Source: Pseudomonadota bacterium (GTDB lineage: Bacteria > Desulfobacterota > Syntrophobacteria > Syntrophobacterales > Syntrophobacteraceae). Taken from it: a stretch of 8,718 nucleotides of DNA. Each line of letters opens with the position of its first letter. Position 1 is the stretch's first letter. A model generated the notes under the pieces. That model made no database searches. It saw only the letters and a list, made by a program, of their open reading frames with translations, and was not told the DNA's origin. Positions 1 through 6,189 of this stretch are shown here, piece after piece. A program made the position numbers and the translations under genes. The stretch is from positions 1 to 8,718 of the forward strand of contig JAEZXS010000296.1 of NCBI GenBank assembly GCA_023442755.1, in the 5' to 3' direction.

Positions 1-1
1 G

Positions 2-89
2 TCCCGCGCTTCGCGGGAGTGGGGCCGCCGAAGCGCCACGTAAGTCACGCAAAGCGTGACGCAGGGGGTGTGGGGGCCGCGGTCCCCAC
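2..89 (+). promoter_or_regulatory. Cluster of three short hairpins in the livH leader
   Basis: Three inverted repeats follow each other before livH. TCCCGCG at 2-8 pairs with CGCGGGA at 12-18 around a 3-nt loop. GTCACGC at 44-50 pairs with GCGTGAC at 54-60 around AAA. GTGGGGGC at 70-77 pairs with GTCCCCAC at 82-89 with one G-U pair. None is followed by a clear run of T, so they are not typical intrinsic terminators. If a binding-protein gene lies upstream, which cannot be seen here, they could act as processing or stability elements that lower expression of the membrane genes relative to it. The pairing is seen; the role is inference. Confidence 0.5.
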
Positions 90-124
90 GCTTTGAGCGC
101 CTTTGGTCTTTTGAGAGGATCTTT

Positions 125-1018
125 ATGAGCATGGCCATGTTCGTTCAGCACATGCTGAACGGCATCACCCTCGGCAGCCTCTATGCGCTGATCGCAATCG
201 GCTACACCATGGTTTACGGCATTTTGCGGCTGATCAACTTCGCGCACAGCGAGATTTTCATGCTGGGCGGCTACATGGTGTTCTGGGGCATTGTATTGAT
301 TCATCTGCCCTGGCCGGTCGCGATGGCGCTTTCGGTCATCGTGGTGGCGGGGATAGGCGTTCTGGTGGATCGGATCGCGTACCGCCCGTTGCGGGACGCG
401 CCCCGCATCTCGGCGCTCATAAGCGCGATCGGCGTCTCCTTTTTTCTGCAGAATTTTGCAATCGTGGTCTTTTCGGCCATTCCGCGGGAGGTGTACCGTC
501 CGCCCTGGCTGGAGAACGCGATCGTGTGGGGAGGCGTGCGGATCCTGCCCCTGACGCTTTTCGTCCCGGTATTGTCGCTGCTTTTGATGCTGGGGCTGGT
601 CTTCATCGTCTACAAGACCAAGCCCGGTTTGGGAATGCGGGCCATATCCAAGGACATCGAGACGAGCTATGCGATGGGGGTCCCGGTAAACCATATCATC
701 GCGCTGACTTTCGGCATCGGTTCCGCTCTGGCTGCGGCATCCGGCATCATGTGGACCCTGCGCTACCCGCAGCTTCAGCCGATCATGGGGATCATTCCCG
801 GCTTCAAGGCTTTTATTGCAGCCGTTGTCGGCGGCATCGGCTCCATCCAGGGGGCGGTGATCGGCGGCATCGGGCTCGGCCTGGTCGAGATCCTTGCCGT
901 AGCGTTCTTCCCCGATCTCGCGGGCTACCGGGACGCGCTGGCGTTCGTTCTGCTCATAGGCATCCTGCTGGTCAAGCCTACGGGGTTGCTGGGCGAGAAA
1001 CTGGAGGACAAAGTCTGA
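125..1018 (+). CDS. livH: Branched-chain amino acid ABC transporter permease LivH
   Basis: This is one of the two inner-membrane permease subunits of a LivHMGF-type ABC importer for branched-chain amino acids or related substrates. The 297-residue product is hydrophobic throughout, with multiple predicted membrane helices. Near the N-terminus it has the LivH-like segments NGITLGSLYALIAIGYTMVYG and RLINFAHSEIFMLGGY. A cytoplasmic loop around GLGMRAISKDIETSYAMGV resembles the ATPase-contacting region of this family, and VGGIGSIQGAVIGG lies near the C-terminus. The ATG at 125 was chosen because GAGAGGA (113-119) lies at good distance and the resulting length is usual for LivH. The frame stays open back to a GTG at 56, but that start lies in a hairpin, lacks a ribosome site and would add a non-hydrophobic tail. 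The stop overlaps the livM start by one base (TGATG). The substrate could also be another small organic acid or amide, because Liv-type systems vary. Confidence 0.95.
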   Translation: MSMAMFVQHMLNGITLGSLYALIAIGYTMVYGILRLINFAHSEIFMLGGYMVFWGIVLIHLPWPVAMALSVIVVAGIGVLVDRIAYRPLRDAPRISALISAIGVSFFLQNFAIVVFSAIPREVYRPPWLENAIVWGGVRILPLTLFVPVLSLLLMLGLVFIVYKTKPGLGMRAISKDIETSYAMGVPVNHIIALTFGIGSALAAASGIMWTLRYPQLQPIMGIIPGFKAFIAAVVGGIGSIQGAVIGGIGLGLVEILAVAFFPDLAGYRDALAFVLLIGILLVKPTGLLGEKLEDKV

Positions 1019-2073
1019 TGGACCGCAACACGAAAATCTGTTTGAACCTCGCGGCCCTGCCAGTTCTGGCTCTTTTCCTCTGGTGGGCCCAAAGCTCTTT
1101 GAGCGGCTATTCCGTCCAGATTCTCAATCTCGTTGCCATCAACATCATCCTCGCCCTCAGCCTGAACCTCATCTACGGCTTCACCGGGATGTTCAGCCTC
1201 GGGCATGCCGGCTTCATGGCCATAGGGGCTTATGTCTGTTCGATTTTGATCCTGTCGCCCGCCCAGAAAGAGCTGCTCTTCATCCTGCAGAGGGCCTATC
1301 CCTGGGTGGAGGGCGCCCATGCCCCGTTTTTCGTCGCGGTGATAGCCGGGGGGCTTGCCGCCACCGTGGCGGGGATTATCGTGGGCATCCCGCTGCTCCG
1401 ACTCGGCGACGATTATCTCGGAATCGCGACCCTGGGATTTGCGGAAATCGTCCGGGTCCTGGCAAACAACCTGCCCCGGATAACCAACGGCGCGCTCGGA
1501 TTCAAGGGCATCCCAGACTACGCCAACATCTGGTGGAATTTCGGGTGGTGCGTCCTGACGGTTTACTGCATCGTCCGGATCGTGAACAGCAACTTCGGAA
1601 ATACCCTCATGGCGATCCGCGACGACGAAACCGCGGCCAAGGCCATGGGCATCAATATCTTCCGGTACAAGCTGCTCTCTTTCACGATCGGGTCGTTTTT
1701 CGCAGGGGTGGGGGGCGCGCTTTTGGCGAGCCTTCTCACGACGATCGACCCGAAGATGTTCCTGTTCACGCTCACCTTCAACGTGCTCATGATCGTGGTC
1801 ACCGGCGGCCTGGGTTCGCTCACCGGCTCGATCCTGGGCTCCATCGGCATCACCATACTCATGGAATGGCTGCGGTTCGTCGAGAATCCCATAGACATCG
1901 GCAGCATCCACATCCAGGGGATTCCCGGGATGCGGATGGTCGTCTTCTCCCTGGCTCTCATGGTGGTCATCCTGTTCCGTCGGGAGGGCCTGATGGGGAT
2001 GCGCGAGTTCAGCTGGGAATGGCTTCTGGGGCTGTTCGGGAAGCGAGGCAAACTGAAATGGCACGCGAGATGA
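1018..2073 (+). CDS. livM: Branched-chain amino acid ABC transporter permease LivM
   Basis: This is the second permease subunit, expected to pair with LivH in the inner membrane and to be driven by LivG and LivF. The 351-residue protein has a hydrophobic N-terminal helix followed by the LivM-like stretch LSLNLIYGFTGMFSLGHAGF. A cytoplasmic coupling segment, RDDETAAKAMGINIFRYKLL, is followed by further membrane segments and GGLGSLTGSILGSIGI. The ATG at 1018 overlaps the livH stop, and GGAGG at 1003-1007 lies about 10 bases upstream, so it is probably translationally coupled. Reading frames continue upstream inside livH, but that extension is arginine- and histidine-rich shadow translation and is not part of the gene. 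The last residues are basic (FGKRGKLKWHAR), as expected for a cytoplasmic tail. The 3' end overlaps livG by 16 bases. Confidence 0.95.
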   Translation: MDRNTKICLNLAALPVLALFLWWAQSSLSGYSVQILNLVAINIILALSLNLIYGFTGMFSLGHAGFMAIGAYVCSILILSPAQKELLFILQRAYPWVEGAHAPFFVAVIAGGLAATVAGIIVGIPLLRLGDDYLGIATLGFAEIVRVLANNLPRITNGALGFKGIPDYANIWWNFGWCVLTVYCIVRIVNSNFGNTLMAIRDDETAAKAMGINIFRYKLLSFTIGSFFAGVGGALLASLLTTIDPKMFLFTLTFNVLMIVVTGGLGSLTGSILGSIGITILMEWLRFVENPIDIGSIHIQGIPGMRMVVFSLALMVVILFRREGLMGMREFSWEWLLGLFGKRGKLKWHAR

Positions 2074-2843
2074 TCCTGGAGGCCAGGGGCCTTACCATCC
2101 GTTTCGGCGGTCTTACGGCGGTGAACAATTTCAATGCCGGGATCGAAAAGGGAAGCATCGTGGGGCTCATCGGCCCGAACGGGGCGGGGAAGACCACGTG
2201 CTTCAACATGATATCGGGTTTCTACAGGCCGAGTGCGGGCCAGGTGGTCTTCGCGGACGGGGACATCACCGGGAAGCCTCCGCACGAGGTGTGCCGCGCA
2301 GGGCTGGCCCGGACCTTTCAGAACATCCGGCTTTTCCGGAACGCGACCGTGCTGCAGAACGTGATGGTGGGCTGCCATGTCCGCCAGAAATCACGCTGGT
2401 GGCACACTCTTATCTACCTGCCTTCCGCCACGCGCGAGGAAAAGGGGATCCGGGAAAAATCGCTGGAGCTGCTCGCCGTCGTGGGGTTGGAAGACCTTGC
2501 GTACGAAAAATCGCGCAGCCTTCCATACGGTGCGCAGCGGCGGCTGGAGATTGCTCGGGCGCTTGCCACCGATCCGAAATTTCTGCTTCTGGACGAGCCC
2601 GCGGCGGGAATGAACCCCCAGGAAAGCTCGGAGCTGATGACCTTTATCCGGACAATCCGGGACAAGTTCGGGTTGACGATCCTGTTGATAGAGCACGACA
2701 TGAAGGTGGTCATGGGGGTATGCGAGAGCATGTGGGTCCTGGACTACGGGGTAACGATCGCGGAGGGGCCGCCGGAGAGCATCAGGAAGAACCCCAGGGT
2801 GATCGAAGCGTACCTGGGAGAGGAGAGTTTCGCGGATGCTTAA
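2058..2843 (+). CDS. livG: Branched-chain amino acid ABC transporter ATP-binding protein LivG
   Basis: This is a cytoplasmic ATPase subunit that couples ATP hydrolysis to transport through LivH/LivM. The 261-residue product has all expected ABC elements. Walker A GPNGAGKTT is at about 39-47, and the Q-loop glutamine in RTFQN is at about 88. The signature region is LPYGAQ (about 155-160), a LivG-like variant of LSGGQ. Walker B LLLDEP has catalytic Glu at about 180, and the switch histidine in IEHD is at about 213. The C-terminal segment EGPPESIRKNPRVIEAYLGE matches the tail of BCAA-transporter ATPases. The ATG at 2058 is preferred because GAGG at 2045-2048 is well spaced. A second in-frame ATG at 2070 overlaps the livM stop (ATGA) and is a possible alternative giving a protein four residues shorter. 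The gene overlaps the livF start by 8 bases. Confidence 0.95.
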   Translation: MAREMILEARGLTIRFGGLTAVNNFNAGIEKGSIVGLIGPNGAGKTTCFNMISGFYRPSAGQVVFADGDITGKPPHEVCRAGLARTFQNIRLFRNATVLQNVMVGCHVRQKSRWWHTLIYLPSATREEKGIREKSLELLAVVGLEDLAYEKSRSLPYGAQRRLEIARALATDPKFLLLDEPAAGMNPQESSELMTFIRTIRDKFGLTILLIEHDMKVVMGVCESMWVLDYGVTIAEGPPESIRKNPRVIEAYLGEESFADA

Positions 2844-3540
2844 TGTTCGGGACCTTCACGTATACTACGACGGCATTCACGCCCTGAAGGGCATTTCGAT
2901 CGACGTGCCCAAAGGGCAGATCGTAACTCTTATCGGCGCAAACGGCGCGGGGAAGAGCAGCACGCTGCGCGCCATTTCCGGGATGGTGAAAAACGTCAAG
3001 GGAAGCATAGAGTACGACGGGAAGGAAATGATCGGGAAGAGCCCGGTGGACGTCGTGCGAAACGGCATCATGATGAGCCCGGAGGGCCGCAAGATTTTCC
3101 CGCACCTGTCGGTTTTGGAAAACCTGATGCTCGGGGCCTACAGCCGCAGCAACCGGGCGGAGATCGAAAAGGACCTGGACTGGGTCTACGACCTGTTCCC
3201 GCGACTGCGGGAGCGATGCGAACAGAAGGGCGGAACGCTTTCGGGAGGCGAGCAGCAGATGCTGGCCCTTGCCCGCGCGCTCATGGGGGCCCCGGACCTG
3301 ATTCTGCTGGATGAACCCTCGCTCGGCCTTGCACCCCTGCTCGTCAAAAACGTCTTCGACATCATTCTGACCATCAACAGGGCCGGAAAGACGGTCCTGC
3401 TGGTCGAACAGAACGCCTTCGCGGCGCTCAAGATCGCCCATTACGCCTACGTGCTGGAGGTGGGCAAAATCGTCCTGAAAGGCACCGGGCCGGAGATGAT
3501 GAAGAATTCCAGGGTGCGGGAGGCGTACCTGGGCGGGTAG
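2836..3540 (+). CDS. livF: Branched-chain amino acid ABC transporter ATP-binding protein LivF
   Basis: This is the second ATPase subunit, forming a heterodimer with LivG under the LivH/LivM permeases. The 234-residue product has Walker A GANGAGKSS at about 34-42 and the Q-loop region MSPEGRKIF near 80-88, with Glu in place of Gln as is usual in LivF. A canonical LSGGEQ signature lies at about 135-140, and Walker B ILLDEP has Glu at about 160. The switch position reads VEQN, with Gln (about 192) instead of His, again a LivF-family trait and not a defect. The start at 2836 overlaps the livG end by 8 bases, and AGGAG lies at 2821-2825. It is the last gene of the operon. Only a few bases after its stop the sequence enters the degenerate repeat that precedes the GxxExxY cassette, so no ordinary terminator directly follows it. 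Confidence 0.95.
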   Translation: MLNVRDLHVYYDGIHALKGISIDVPKGQIVTLIGANGAGKSSTLRAISGMVKNVKGSIEYDGKEMIGKSPVDVVRNGIMMSPEGRKIFPHLSVLENLMLGAYSRSNRAEIEKDLDWVYDLFPRLRERCEQKGGTLSGGEQQMLALARALMGAPDLILLDEPSLGLAPLLVKNVFDIILTINRAGKTVLLVEQNAFAALKIAHYAYVLEVGKIVLKGTGPEMMKNSRVREAYLGG

Positions 3541-3557
3541 TGCGATCCGCGGATTTC

Positions 3558-3629
3558 CGCAGATGTTTTCGGGGAAATAGAACTGATGGATCGATAGTGA
3601 ATAGTCTACCCGGTAGAATTCAGGTATGC
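3558..3629. repeat. Diverged direct repeat, copy 1 (decayed GxxExxY cassette end)
   Basis: This 72-base stretch aligns with 3680-3751 at an offset of 122. Both begin CGCAGAT, carry a T-run followed by GAAATAG, and end TTCAGGTATGC or CTCAGGTATGC, with many scattered differences and small compensating gaps between. Read on the minus strand, copy 1 keeps CAT ACC TGA, the same codons (His-Thr-stop) that end the intact GxxExxY gene. This suggests it is a remnant of another cassette 3' end. Just upstream is a 10-bp palindrome, ATCCGCGGAT (3545-3554), only a few bases after the livF stop. Confidence 0.65.
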
Positions 3630-3646
3630 GAGGGCTCAGAAGTTAA

Positions 3647-3687
3647 TATCCGCAGATTTCGGGGATTTGCGCAGATTTTCGCAGATT
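3647..3687 (+). repeat. 41-bp perfect inverted repeat, left arm
   Basis: The 41 bases match the reverse complement of 4177-4217 without a mismatch. The arm contains three CGCAGATT units (3651-3658, 3670-3677, 3680-3687) with GGGGATTTG between the first two. Identity stops sharply on both sides. The two arms enclose 489 bases holding the whole GxxExxY reading frame from its GTG start. Read-through transcripts of either strand could form a very stable 41-bp stem. No target-site duplication of convincing length is visible outside the arms. Confidence 0.95.
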
Positions 3688-3751
3688 TTTTTCGAGAAAT
3701 AGGCTGAAGTGGAAGATAATTGATCGTGTACCCCGGCAGACTCAGGTATGC
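3680..3751. repeat. Direct repeat, copy 2 (3' boundary of the GxxExxY cassette)
   Basis: This is the partner of the diverged repeat at 3558-3629. It begins in the last CGCAGATT unit of the left inverted-repeat arm and runs into the final codons of the minus-strand GxxExxY gene. It contains the left stem and loop of the GC-rich hairpin at 3731-3759. Copy 1 has lost most of that hairpin. Confidence 0.65.
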
Positions 3752-3759
3752 TGCCGGGG
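3731..3759. terminator. GC-rich hairpin between convergent liv and GxxExxY genes
   Basis: CCCCGGCAG (3731-3739) pairs perfectly with CTGCCGGGG (3751-3759) around an 11-base loop, ACTCAGGTATG. The stem straddles the TGA stop of the minus-strand gene (3742-3744). Read from the plus strand it is followed by a weak T-rich stretch (TTATGATTTT), so it may end liv operon transcription. On the minus strand no T-run follows. A bidirectional terminator role is plausible but unproven; it could instead be a structural end of the cassette. Confidence 0.5.
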
Positions 3760-4149
3760 GTTATGATTTTGCGAGAGAACCAGTCGCCTGTATTCGAGAC
3801 TTGGCGCTCCGAAATTGATCAACAGCGCCTTTTGCAGCCCGGAAGCCCTCATATAATTAATGACTTGCGCTTCCTCCAGAGGGGAGAGGCGCCGCAGCGC
3901 CTTTAACTCGACGATCAAGGAACCATAGCAAACGAAATCCGCACGGTAGGTGACGGCGAGTTGGACTCCCCGGTAAAAAATGGGCATGGGGTATTCCCGT
4001 TCGTACGGAATCGCGCGATCCGCGAACTCCCTTTCCAACGCCTCATGGTAGACAGGCTCCAGAAAACCCGGCCCCAACTCGGCATGGACCGCCATCGCGG
4101 CGCCGATCACCGCGTAAGACTGTTCATCTTTTACCGGCGACTCATTCAC
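3742..4149 (-). CDS. GxxExxY family protein (PD-(D/E)XK-like nuclease fold)
   Basis: This is a small protein of unknown physiological role. The family is named for the GxxExxY motif and is related to PD-(D/E)XK nucleases; no enzymatic function is assumed here. From the GTG start the product is about 135 residues, a usual size for the family. The motif is seen as GFLEPVY near residues 28-34, followed by EALEREFADR. A nuclease-like core YRADFV...LIVELKAL places an Asp and an E-x-K pair (about 71, 81 and 83) as expected for PD-(D/E)XK folds. The C-terminal part VINYMRASGLQKALLINFG is typical. The frame remains open to an ATG at 4317, but that extension translates the right arm of the 41-bp inverted repeat and downstream non-coding DNA, so the GTG at 4149 is preferred. 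Its ribosome site is weak (GAAAAG just upstream). The gene is alone inside the inverted repeat, suggesting that it travels as a cassette. Confidence 0.85.
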   Translation of the reverse strand: MNESPVKDEQSYAVIGAAMAVHAELGPGFLEPVYHEALEREFADRAIPYEREYPMPIFYRGVQLAVTYRADFVCYGSLIVELKALRRLSPLEEAQVINYMRASGLQKALLINFGAPSLEYRRLVLSQNHNPRQHT

Positions 4150-4176
4150 GTTCTTTTCAATCTTTTTGCTAAAGAT

Positions 4177-4217
4177 AATCTGCGAAAATCTGCGCAAATC
4201 CCCGAAATCTGCGGATA
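4177..4217 (-). repeat. 41-bp perfect inverted repeat, right arm
   Basis: This is the exact reverse complement of 3647-3687. It lies 27 bases upstream of the preferred GTG start of the GxxExxY gene, so any transcript starting outside the cassette carries it in the 5' leader. If the longer frame were used it would encode the odd segment SADFGDLRRFSQI, which resembles translated repeat and not conserved protein. Confidence 0.95.
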
Positions 4218-4242
4218 GTTGCCTTTCCTGCACCAGCCACGG

Positions 4243-4281
4243 GCCGGGCGCCGCAAATGCAGTAGGTGGCGGCAACCCGGC
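4243..4281. terminator. Long hairpin after the collar-domain gene
   Basis: GCCGGG (4243-4248) pairs with CCCGGC (4276-4281), and GCCGC (4250-4254) pairs with GCGGC (4269-4273), leaving a 14-base loop and small bulges. It starts 15 bases past the TAG stop of the minus-strand collar gene. The side with a T-rich tail (CTTTTAAATAA) is the plus strand; the minus-strand transcript has none. It may be a weak terminator or a stabilising 3' structure for the collar mRNA. Confidence 0.35.
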
Positions 4282-4295
4282 TTTTAAATAATGAA

Positions 4296-5258
4296 CTACA
4301 GCTTCATGATGAAACACAGGGCATAGTAGGGGGGCATTACATTCACAACCTCATCTCCTGCGGAAGATGTATTTCCATGATTATGAGGAGCATTACCTCC
4401 TGTATTTTGGTTTGTTGCTGTCGTATCACTGGTATAACTTCCCCATCGAGCGCCCGCGCCTGTTCCTGTACCACCATTCCAATCTGGCCCTTGAGCAACC
4501 CCGATATAATGGTTATGCGGATTTTGAATATGAGTATGGGATGGCATTTCTTCCACTGTTAGCACATGGTCCCCTGTAGCATGAACATGTGCTGGAATTG
4601 TTATCGAAGAGTTACCCCCAACAGAGCCCTTATTGACTGAGCCACCAGCCCCGAGTACAAACCTTTCTCTCAAATCCGGTGTCCCGTTCTCCCCGTCGCA
4701 CAGGGCCCATCCACTTGGGGCGGTGTTTCCGGACCACATCATGATTGCGCCCCGTGGGATACCCGGCTCGGAATAAATGAAACGGAGCCCCATGATGTTG
4801 GCGCTCGCGGCATTTGTCGTCGTGTTGAAATAGAGCGAAACGTAATCTCCGGGGCTCAAGGGGATGTCCGTCGGAAGAATCGAGGTCACATCTATCTCCG
4901 TGAAGACATTCGGTTCGATATTGGCATTTACCCCCGCCTGGTTGTAAGTCCGCTGCGCCACGCCGAAACCATCCCCGGATATTGAAAGGGCAAGGCTGTA
5001 TGTAATCGTGACAGGTGCAGAACCCTGACCGAGCACAACCACCTTGGCCTCGGGCAGACCGGTGAAATTATCGGGGACCACGAAGCTGAAACGTGTGTAC
5101 CCGGTGCCGGTCAGGGCCCAGTTTCCCACCACCTTGCTCGAATTCAGGACCGCGGGAGTGACCCACACTTCATTGGCCGAAGCCGTTGCAGGGCACACCT
5201 GAGAAACGGCGAGAGCTATCAGAAACAACAAACAGGCAAATCGATTCAGCTTTTTCAT
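4296..5258 (-). CDS. Secreted protein with C-terminal phage tail-collar domain
   Basis: This 320-residue protein begins with a clear Sec signal peptide: MKKLNR, a hydrophobic core, and a likely cut after ATASA near residue 28. Residues about 30-165 look like a beta-rich domain with no family recognised. From about 168 on it has the phage collar / microcystin-dependent-protein type architecture. This is seen as IPRGAIMMWSG, PSGWALCDGENGTPDLRERF (about 181-200), the histidine-rich MPSHTHIQNPHNHY, and the closing MPPYYALCFIMKL. In phage tail fibres this fold sits near the receptor-binding tip, but here the protein is exported by the cell, so a role in surface binding or polysaccharide contact is inferred. 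The ATG at 5258 has a strong GGAGGAG site five to six bases upstream and overlaps the stop of the PEP-CTERM gene by four bases (ATGA). The two are therefore very likely co-expressed. No neighbouring phage structural genes are present. Confidence 0.85.
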   Translation of the reverse strand: MKKLNRFACLLFLIALAVSQVCPATASANEVWVTPAVLNSSKVVGNWALTGTGYTRFSFVVPDNFTGLPEAKVVVLGQGSAPVTITYSLALSISGDGFGVAQRTYNQAGVNANIEPNVFTEIDVTSILPTDIPLSPGDYVSLYFNTTTNAASANIMGLRFIYSEPGIPRGAIMMWSGNTAPSGWALCDGENGTPDLRERFVLGAGGSVNKGSVGGNSSITIPAHVHATGDHVLTVEEMPSHTHIQNPHNHYIGVAQGPDWNGGTGTGAGARWGSYTSDTTATNQNTGGNAPHNHGNTSSAGDEVVNVMPPYYALCFIMKL

Positions 5259-5797
5259 TTGGCTCCTCCCTGGCGAACGCTCAAGTGTACTCCGCGCGAA
5301 AAAACAAGAAAGCCCGCGGCCAGCAGCAATATCATTGTCGAAGGCTCGGGCACGGTCGAAAAATCGCTCACCGTCAGACCGGCTTTGCTGAAAGCCATGG
5401 GATCACCGAGCGCCGAGGTTTCGATGTCCAGCACGACCCTGTACATCCCCCCGACTTGGGCTATGTGGCTCAAAGGGATCGACACAGAGTAGGAACCCTG
5501 CGAGGCCCATGTGTCCGGATCGGCCGTGTTGCGGTAAGGGCTGAATGCCGGAACAGTATCGATGTACAGATTCGCAAAGGTCTGTGACCATGCTCCGGCA
5601 AGTTCCAATTGATAATGGAAGCTGATGTAGACGTTTGATGCGCTTGTGGTTAAAGGCAGTTCGAAAACGGCGCTCTGAAAATCGTAGTTGTCGCCATATA
5701 CGATGGAGTTCAGGTCGATCCGCGTAGCGTTTGCCTTGCACAGGTTTGCGGAAAGACTAATGATAATCGAGCATACCAAAACGATCAGGATTCGCAT
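5255..5797 (-). CDS. PEP-CTERM sorting domain-containing protein
   Basis: This is an exported 180-residue surface protein expected to be handled by an exosortase, a system tied to exopolysaccharide production in Gram-negative bacteria. An N-terminal signal peptide is visible, with a likely cut after KANA near residue 24. Residues about 25-145 form a beta-rich region without a recognised family. The sorting signal is clear: VPEPST at about 149-154, a hydrophobic helix ILLLAAGFLVF, then Arg. The tail after that Arg is about 12 residues (GVHLSVRQGGAK), longer than usual. This extra tail overlaps the translated start region of the next gene, so it may have arisen from selection for coupling. The ATG at 5797 has AAGGAGG immediately upstream with short spacing (3 bases). 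No exosortase gene is in the window. It is the first gene of a two-gene unit with the collar-domain protein. Confidence 0.88.
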   Translation of the reverse strand: MRILIVLVCSIIISLSANLCKANATRIDLNSIVYGDNYDFQSAVFELPLTTSASNVYISFHYQLELAGAWSQTFANLYIDTVPAFSPYRNTADPDTWASQGSYSVSIPLSHIAQVGGMYRVVLDIETSALGDPMAFSKAGLTVSDFSTVPEPSTMILLLAAGFLVFSRGVHLSVRQGGAK

Positions 5798-6189
5798 AAG
5801 CCTCCTTGCATTGACAGTTTATTGCCAGATAGACTGATTGCCCTATCAATCGAGTCATAAGATGGCACGCAATTTGACGCCACCTGCGTCACATCTCTAG
5901 CTCAATAAATCATTTATTATATATATTTGGATTGTGATCTATTGTGTTCGTATTGACAACTATCAGATTATGTCATTATATGAAGGGGGATTTTATCAGG
6001 TATGATTTGATGAAAACACCTACTCAATATGCTATATTTTATTCTTTTTATGTGCCATTGCGGTCTATCAAACAACTGCTATCAGCATCCAACAAGGCTC
6101 TGGCAATAAGTTCTGTCGGAAGGACGGCAATGATACAGCCGTGAACAGCATTTCGCGCCTGCTTTACACAAGTTTCGCTTTGAAAAATA
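5798..6189. promoter_or_regulatory. AT-rich intergenic region with candidate promoter and operator palindromes
   Basis: This gap of about 390 bases is much richer in A and T than its neighbours and has no convincing gene. On the minus strand, TATAAT (5921-5916) is a possible -10 box for the PEP-CTERM operon, without a good -35 box. Between it and the gene lie two palindromes: TGACGC-N5-GCGTCA (5875-5891) and GATTG-N6-CAATC (5836-5851). The first overlaps sequences resembling sigma-54 boxes on both strands, each off by one key base or by spacing. On the plus strand TTGACA (5953-5958) with TATATG (5977-5982) at 18 bases forms a possible promoter, but only a doubtful 44-codon frame (6010-6144) follows. 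Confidence 0.35.

Noticed and set aside
56..124. GTG start 23 codons before the chosen livH ATG
   Set aside because: It lies in the right arm of a hairpin, has no ribosome site, and adds a non-hydrophobic tail not expected for LivH; the ATG at 125 has a good GAGAGGA site.
1083..2057. Long in-frame extension upstream of livG suggesting a fusion protein
   Set aside because: The extension is arginine/histidine-rich out-of-frame translation of livM; LivG homology begins only at MAREMILEARG.
925..2064. 379-codon minus-strand open frame under livM
   Set aside because: Its translation is rich in D, E, H, P and R, typical of antisense shadow in GC-rich DNA, and livM on the other strand is unmistakable.
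3651..3687. CGCAGATT units as a CRISPR-like array
   Set aside because: The units are only 8 bases, irregularly spaced by 2 to 11 bases, without spacers, and form part of an inverted repeat.
4150..4317. 56-residue N-terminal extension of the GxxExxY protein
   Set aside because: It translates the 41-bp repeat arm and the hairpin beyond it, and family members start about where the GTG at 4149 lies.
4296..4740. Collar domain as evidence of a prophage
   Set aside because: No other phage structural, lysis or integrase gene is present, and the protein has its own signal peptide and a PEP-CTERM partner.
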